This document shows positions 1 through 5,609 of a DNA stretch of 5,609 bases, in pieces. Location: NCBI GenBank assembly GCA_003161835.1, contig PMNO01000409.1:6964-12572 (forward strand). Direction: 5' to 3'. A program made the position numbers and the translations under genes. Each line of letters starts with the position of its first letter. Within the stretch, counting starts at the first letter, position 1. This DNA is from Myxococcales bacterium (lineage in GTDB: Bacteria > Myxococcota_A > Polyangia > Fen-1088). A model generated the notes under the pieces. That model made no database searches. It was not told the DNA's origin and was given only the letters and a program-made list of their open reading frames with translations.

Positions 1-279
1 GTGACCCAGGTCGACCTGCCCAAAGAGGGCGAGACCGTGAAACAAGGCGAGATCTTCGGCAGCGTCGAGTCGGTGAAAGCCGTATCCGATCTGTTTGCGC
101 CCCTGTCAGGCAAGGTCTCGAAGGTCAATTCCCCGCTGGCGGATTCACCGGAATACGTGAACGAGGAGCCCTACGAGGAGGGCTGGATGATTCAGATCGA
201 GATGACGAAGCCGGACGAGGCGAAGGATCTGATGGACGCCGAGGCCTACCAAGAATTCCTCAAGGAGACCGCCGAGTAG
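1..279 (+). CDS. gcvH: Glycine cleavage system H protein, 5'-truncated by window edge
   Basis: Lipoyl-carrier protein of the cytoplasmic glycine cleavage system. Its swinging lipoyl arm takes the aminomethyl group from GcvP to GcvT and is then reoxidised by the L protein. Ninety-two residues are visible. The lipoylation motif ESVKAVSD lies at visible residues 23-30, with the acceptor lysine at residue 26 (bases 76-78). The typical H-protein stretches [15 protein letters not shown] and EPYEEGWM follow, and then a C-terminal helix ending at TAG 277-279. H proteins are usually about 125-130 residues, so roughly 35 N-terminal residues lie off the left edge. The GTG at base 1 aligns with an internal valine just before VDLP in this family and is very unlikely to be the real start. 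gcvP follows after 61 bases on the same strand, which supports one operon. Identity is secure. Confidence 0.96.
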   Translation: MTQVDLPKEGETVKQGEIFGSVESVKAVSDLFAPLSGKVSKVNSPLADSPEYVNEEPYEEGWMIQIEMTKPDEAKDLMDAEAYQEFLKETAE

Positions 280-340
280 GAAACCTGCCCAACGAAGCCA
301 AAACAGAACTGACCAAAGCAGGAAGAAGAAACAGCGCCGT
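280..340 (+). other. A-rich gcvH-gcvP intergenic gap
   Basis: This 61-base gap is visibly richer in A than the surrounding genes. I see no strong hairpin with a T-run, so there is no clear terminator, and no convincing promoter boxes. It is too short for a glycine riboswitch aptamer pair. It most likely serves only as spacer and ribosome-loading site for gcvP within a gcvH-gcvP transcript. Confidence 0.6.
320..328 (+). promoter_or_regulatory. Likely ribosome binding site of gcvP
   Basis: The purine run AGGAAGAAG ends 12 bases before the ATG at 341. It resembles a Shine-Dalgarno sequence but is imperfect and set rather far from the start. There is no other in-frame ATG, GTG or TTG in the gap, so the ATG at 341 is the natural start. 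Confidence 0.5.
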
Positions 341-3232
<2,892 letters not shown>

Positions 3233-3251
3233 CGCGCCAGGCTTCGCCGCC

Positions 3252-3259
3252 GGGAGGTG
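3252..3259 (+). promoter_or_regulatory. Strong Shine-Dalgarno of the DksA/TraR-like gene
   Basis: GGGAGGTG is close to a perfect complement of the 16S rRNA 3' end. It lies just ahead of the GTG at 3263: five bases separate the GGAGG core from that codon. The in-frame GTG at 3257 overlaps the Shine-Dalgarno itself and so cannot readily be the start. The site therefore decides for 3263 as start codon. Confidence 0.75.
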
Positions 3260-3262
3260 TCC

Positions 3263-3655
3263 GTGACTTCCGAGACTCTGGACGAGCACAAGAAGCGCCT
3301 GTTGGCCCTGAAAGCGGCGCTCCTGGCCGCGGGAGACAATCCCATCGAGCCCGCGGAGGACGAGGGCGTCATCAGCAAGCCCGACGAGGACGCGCAACCT
3401 TTGGTCGAGATGAGCCAGGTGATCGCGTCCAGCCGCAACCGCGCGCGGACCCTGGAGCTCGATCGCATCCTGGCGGCGCTGGGGCGCCTGGAGCGAGAGC
3501 CCGATTCGTTCGGAGAGTGCATCGAATGCGGTGAAGACATCGCGCCGCGGCGGCTGCAACTGATGCCGTACGTCGAGCTGTGCGTCGAATGCCAGCAAGC
3601 GCGGGATCAGCCGCAAGGCCCGTCGGGTCGGCGCCACCTGCGCGATTTTCGCTGA
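3263..3655 (+). CDS. DksA/TraR-family C4 zinc-finger transcription factor
   Basis: A 130-residue protein of the DksA/TraR family, whose members enter the RNA polymerase secondary channel and alter promoter response, classically with ppGpp. The clearest evidence is the C-terminal zinc finger C-x2-C-x17-C-x2-C, with cysteines at 86, 89, 107 and 110 and the family phrase GECIECGEDIAPRRL. Residues 1-24 and about 48-80 look helical and charged, fitting the two arms of the coiled coil. The expected tip, about 37-46, reads SKPDEDAQPL: acidic, but not the DxxDxA of Escherichia coli DksA. After the finger comes a short basic tail ending RRHLRDFR. The start is GTG 3263, chosen from the Shine-Dalgarno; GTG 3257 would add only two residues. 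It begins 30 bases after gcvP, so co-transcription is possible. It is shorter than E. coli DksA (151), and whether it is a true DksA or a family paralogue cannot be told. Confidence 0.9.
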   Translation: MTSETLDEHKKRLLALKAALLAAGDNPIEPAEDEGVISKPDEDAQPLVEMSQVIASSRNRARTLELDRILAALGRLEREPDSFGECIECGEDIAPRRLQLMPYVELCVECQQARDQPQGPSGRRHLRDFR

Positions 3656-3727
3656 CGCGCCGCCGGCAAGGCCGGCCCCAGGTCGCCTTGGACCCGGGCC
3701 CACAAGTGGGGTAGACCTCGGCCCCCC
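3656..3727 (+). other. Foldable intergenic region, possible helicase leader or weak terminator
   Basis: This 72-base gap contains several inverted repeats. GCCGGC at 3662-3667 and 3671-3676 flank AAG. CCCA at 3699-3702 can pair with TGGG at 3707-3710 across a four-base loop. GGCC (3674-3677) plus AGGTC (3680-3684) can pair with GACCT (3714-3718) plus GGCC (3720-3723), enclosing the second hairpin. No T-run follows, so an intrinsic terminator is not supported. The enclosing stem ends five bases before the helicase ATG, and no good Shine-Dalgarno stands at normal distance. The folding is read by eye; in GC-rich DNA some pairing is expected by chance. Confidence 0.35.
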
Positions 3728-5609
3728 ATGAACTTTTCAGAGCTCAATCTGCATCCCACGGTGGCCGGCGCGCTGGCAAAGCGCGGGTACGACACAGCGA
3801 CCTCCGTTCAGGCAGCCGTCTTGCACCCCGATGCGGCGGGACGCGATCTGTTGGTGTCGTCGCAGACGGGCTCGGGAAAGACCATCGCTTTCGGGGCGGC
3901 GCTGGCGGAGACGTTGCTGGCCCCCGAGGCGGCGCGCACCGGACCGCGCACGAATCCCCTGGCGTTGGTTGTCGTGCCGACCCGCGAGTTGGCTGTGCAG
4001 GTGCGCGAAGAGCTGGGTTGGCTGTTGCGGGATACGAAGCTGCGCCTGGCGTCGTTCACGGGCGGCACGCCGGTCACCGGCGATCTGCGGACGTTGCAAA
4101 AGGGGCTGGACGTCGCCATCGGAACCCCGGGGCGGCTGGTGGATCTGCTCAAGCGCCAGCGGCTGGAGCTGGCCGATATCCGGGTCGTGGTGCTGGACGA
4201 AGCGGACGAGATGTTGGACCTCGGCTTTCGCGAGGATCTTCAGACCCTGCTCCAGGCCGCTCCGGAGACCCGCCGCACGTTGCTGCTGTCAGCCACGATA
4301 CCGTCCGAGATCCAGGCCCTGGCGCGGCGGTTCCAGAGGGATGCGTTGCGCATCGATCCGCGCAAGGAGGGGGATCCGGCGGCGCGCGGAGCCCACGGCG
4401 ACATCGCCTTCGTCGCGCACCTGATCGCGGGCGCGGACCGGCTGGCCGTCGTGGTGAACATCCTGCGCGCGGCGGGGGACGGACGCGCCATCGTTTTTTG
4501 CACGACCCGCGAGGGCGTCTCGCGGCTGCACGCAGCCCTGGTGTCCCGCGGCTTCGCGGCGACGGCGATTTCAGGCGATCGCGCCCAGGCGGAGCGCGAT
4601 CGCGCGCTCGCGCAGGTGCGCAAGGGCGACGCCAGGGTGCTGGTGGCCACCAACGTGGCGGCGCGCGGGCTGCATCTGCCCGACGTGGATCTGATCATTC
4701 ACGCCGATCTTCCGCTGAACGCCGAGTCGCTCACCCACCGCAGCGGTCGGACCGGGCGCGCCGGTCGCAAGGGGACCGCGGTGGTGCTGGCCAGCCTGAC
4801 CGAACGTCGCAAGGCGGAGCGCCTGCTCATGTCCGCCCGCGTGCCGGTGGTGTGGACCGCGCCGCCGTCGGCCGAGTCGATCACCGCGGCGGCCCGCGAC
4901 CGGCTGGCCGAGGAGCTCTTGCGAGAGGTCGGGGAGGAAGCCGGCGCCGACGCCGGGGCCAGCCCCGACGATCCGGCAGCAGAGGAGATGGTCGCGCGGA
5001 TGGAGACCTTGCTGCCAGCGCGCGAGATCGCGCGTCGGCTGCTCCTGCGCGAGCTGGTGAAGCTGCCCGTCGGCGAGCGCGTCCAGCTCGTGGCGGCCCC
5101 TGGGCCCGAGCGGCGCGATCGGTTCGCACCCGTCTCTGTTGCTGGTCCGGGTGCTGGTGCTGCTGGCGGCTTCGGTTCCGATCGCGGGGGCGGGCGCCGG
5201 CCAGGTCGCGAGGACTTCGCTCGCGAGGGGGTGCTGTTCCGACTGAACATCGGCGCCCAGGACAACGCCGATGTTCGCTGGCTGCTGCCGCTCATCTGCC
5301 GGCGCGGCGGCGTGATCAGCAAGGACGTGGGAGCCATCCGGATCGGGCCTCGCGAGACGGTCTTCGAGATCTCGGGCGATGCGGCGACCGACTTCGCGCT
5401 GTCGGCCGCGGAGCGAGATCCGCGCGCCCCCCATGTCCGCATCGAGCCGGCGCGTCCGGGCGCCGCGCAGCCGGGCATCGTCATCGTCGAGCCGCTGAGC
5501 TCGTCACCGTCCGAAAGCCAACCGCCGGTGAAGAATCGCGATGACGCGACGAAGCGCAAGGCCAAGGGCGAGGGCGAGGGCAAGGGCAAGGACAAGGACA
5601 AGGACAAGG
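3728..5609 (+). CDS. DEAD-box ATP-dependent RNA helicase with DbpA-type RNA-binding domain, 3'-truncated by window edge
   Basis: ATP-driven RNA unwinding enzyme of the DeaD/CsdA/DbpA group, likely acting in ribosome assembly, RNA decay or cold adaptation. The frame stays open from ATG 3728 to the last base, giving 627 codons and no stop. Helicase domain 1: Q-motif region with Phe3 and Gln28, motif I SQTGSGKT (45-52), Ia PTRELA (84-89), GG (112-113), TPGR (133-136), II DEAD (157-160), III SAT (188-190). Domain 2: IV IVFCTT (255-260), V ATNVAARGLHLP (307-318), VI HRSGRTGRAG (337-346). A helical, partly acidic linker (about 376-460) and a Gly/Arg-rich stretch (about 470-495) lead to a DbpA-type RNA-recognition domain (about 502-575), with FRLNIG and ISKDVGAIRIG. 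From 601 the chain becomes Lys/Gly/Glu/Asp repeats. No in-frame start lies between the preceding TGA (3653-3655) and this ATG, and Phe3 sits where the Q-motif aromatic is expected. Oddities are the motif V changes and the tail. Confidence 0.95.
   Translation, partial: MNFSELNLHPTVAGALAKRGYDTATSVQAAVLHPDAAGRDLLVSSQTGSGKTIAFGAALAETLLAPEAARTGPRTNPLALVVVPTRELAVQVREELGWLLRDTKLRLASFTGGTPVTGDLRTLQKGLDVAIGTPGRLVDLLKRQRLELADIRVVVLDEADEMLDLGFREDLQTLLQAAPETRRTLLLSATIPSEIQALARRFQRDALRIDPRKEGDPAARGAHGDIAFVAHLIAGADRLAVVVNILRAAGDGRAIVFCTTREGVSRLHAALVSRGFAATAISGDRAQAERDRALAQVRKGDARVLVATNVAARGLHLPDVDLIIHADLPLNAESLTHRSGRTGRAGRKGTAVVLASLTERRKAERLLMSARVPVVWTAPPSAESITAAARDRLAEELLREVGEEAGADAGASPDDPAAEEMVARMETLLPAREIARRLLLRELVKLPVGERVQLVAAPGPERRDRFAPVSVAGPGAGAAGGFGSDRGGGRRPGREDFAREGVLFRLNIGAQDNADVRWLLPLICRRGGVISKDVGAIRIGPRETVFEISGDAATDFALSAAERDPRAPHVRIEPARPGAAQPGIVIVEPLSSSPSESQPPVKNRDDATKRKAKGEGEGKGKDKDKDK
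4646..4681 (+). other. Helicase motif V with two non-consensus residues
   Basis: The codons give ATNVAARGLHLP where the family norm is close to ATDVAARGLDIP. Asp becomes Asn at residue 309 (AAC, 4652-4654), and the Asp of ARGxD becomes His at residue 316 (CAT, 4673-4675). Motif V contacts RNA and helps couple ATP hydrolysis to unwinding. All other core motifs read as functional. Confidence 0.8.
5231..5452 (+). other. DbpA-type RNA-binding domain within the helicase
   Basis: Residues about 502-575 follow the pattern of the C-terminal RRM-like domain of DbpA and CsdA: a first strand (LFRLNIGAQD), a helix (DVRWLLPLICRRGG), then ISKDVGAIRIG matching the family's 'I..R.IG.I.I' signature, and a strand (ETVFEIS). 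In DbpA this domain directs the enzyme to hairpin 92 of 23S rRNA. Whether this copy shares that target cannot be read from the sequence. It is in the same frame as the helicase core, so no frameshift separates them. Confidence 0.8.
5564..5609 (+). repeat. Six-base-period purine-rich repeat coding a Lys/Gly/Glu/Asp tail
   Basis: From 5564 the codons alternate AAG or GAG with GGC, then AAG with GAC, giving (K/E)G units followed by KD units. The array is almost all purine on the + strand apart from one C per hexamer, and it runs off the right edge, so its full length is unknown. It codes a disordered, highly charged extension of the helicase. Confidence 0.85.

Noticed and set aside
1..3. GTG at base 1 as the start of gcvH.
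   Set aside because: It falls at an internal valine of the H-protein fold just before VDLP. About 35 conserved N-terminal residues would be missing.
280..340. Glycine riboswitch before gcvP.
   Set aside because: The gap is only 61 bases and I see no paired aptamer layout. A riboswitch, if present, would be upstream of the whole gcv operon, off the window.
3662..3676. Intrinsic terminator after the DksA-like gene (GCCGGC-AAG-GCCGGC).
   Set aside because: The loop is three bases and no T-run follows. GCCGGC is itself a palindrome, so its repetition has a simpler explanation.
4494..4499. Run of six T in the helicase as a programmed slippage site.
   Set aside because: The frame on both sides encodes intact motifs IV, V and VI, and no downstream stimulator or alternative product is evident.
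5127..5255. A short stretch in the third frame that looks like a signal peptide (hydrophobic run SLLLVRVLVLLAASVPIAGA).
   Set aside because: It has no good start or ribosome site and stops soon after. The helicase frame is continuous through it into the DbpA-type domain, so it is neither a secreted protein nor evidence of a frameshift.
4018..5544. A 508-codon + strand open frame inside the helicase gene.
   Set aside because: Its product is almost entirely Arg, Gly, Ala and Ser with no domain, and it overlaps the helicase motifs in another frame. It is a composition shadow.

Overview
The window is a GC-rich bacterial fragment with four protein genes. All lie on the + strand, are tightly spaced, and cover almost every base. 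The strong G/C preference at third codon positions, the single-chain glycine dehydrogenase and the type of DEAD-box helicase suit a high-GC Gram-negative bacterium. A myxobacterial or other deltaproteobacterial-type lineage is my best guess, but nothing here fixes the taxonomy.

Region 1 (1-3232) is the 3' part of a glycine cleavage locus. It holds the C-terminal 92 residues of the lipoyl carrier GcvH (start lies off the left edge), a 61-base A-rich gap, and a complete 963-residue glycine dehydrogenase GcvP. GcvP takes the carboxyl group off glycine and loads the aminomethyl group onto the GcvH lipoyl arm. GcvT, expected to release methylene-tetrahydrofolate and ammonia, is not in the window; it often lies just upstream of gcvH.

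Region 2 (3263-3655) is a 130-residue DksA/TraR-type zinc-finger protein. It begins 30 bases after gcvP behind a near-perfect Shine-Dalgarno sequence, so read-through from gcvP is plausible. The family binds the RNA polymerase secondary channel and adjusts transcription.

Region 3 (3728-5609) is a DEAD-box RNA helicase that is still open at the right edge (627 codons visible). It carries every helicase motif, then a long linker, a DbpA-type RNA-binding domain, and the start of a lysine/glycine/glutamate/aspartate tail encoded by a 6-base-period repeat. A 72-base gap with inverted repeats separates it from the zinc-finger gene.

I found no tRNA, rRNA, CRISPR array, insertion sequence or glycine riboswitch, and no gene on the minus strand. 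The window is mostly ordinary housekeeping DNA. The points that stand out are the motif V substitutions and low-complexity tail of the helicase, the divergent coiled-coil tip of the DksA-like protein, and the foldable gap before the helicase. I see no convincing undescribed system.
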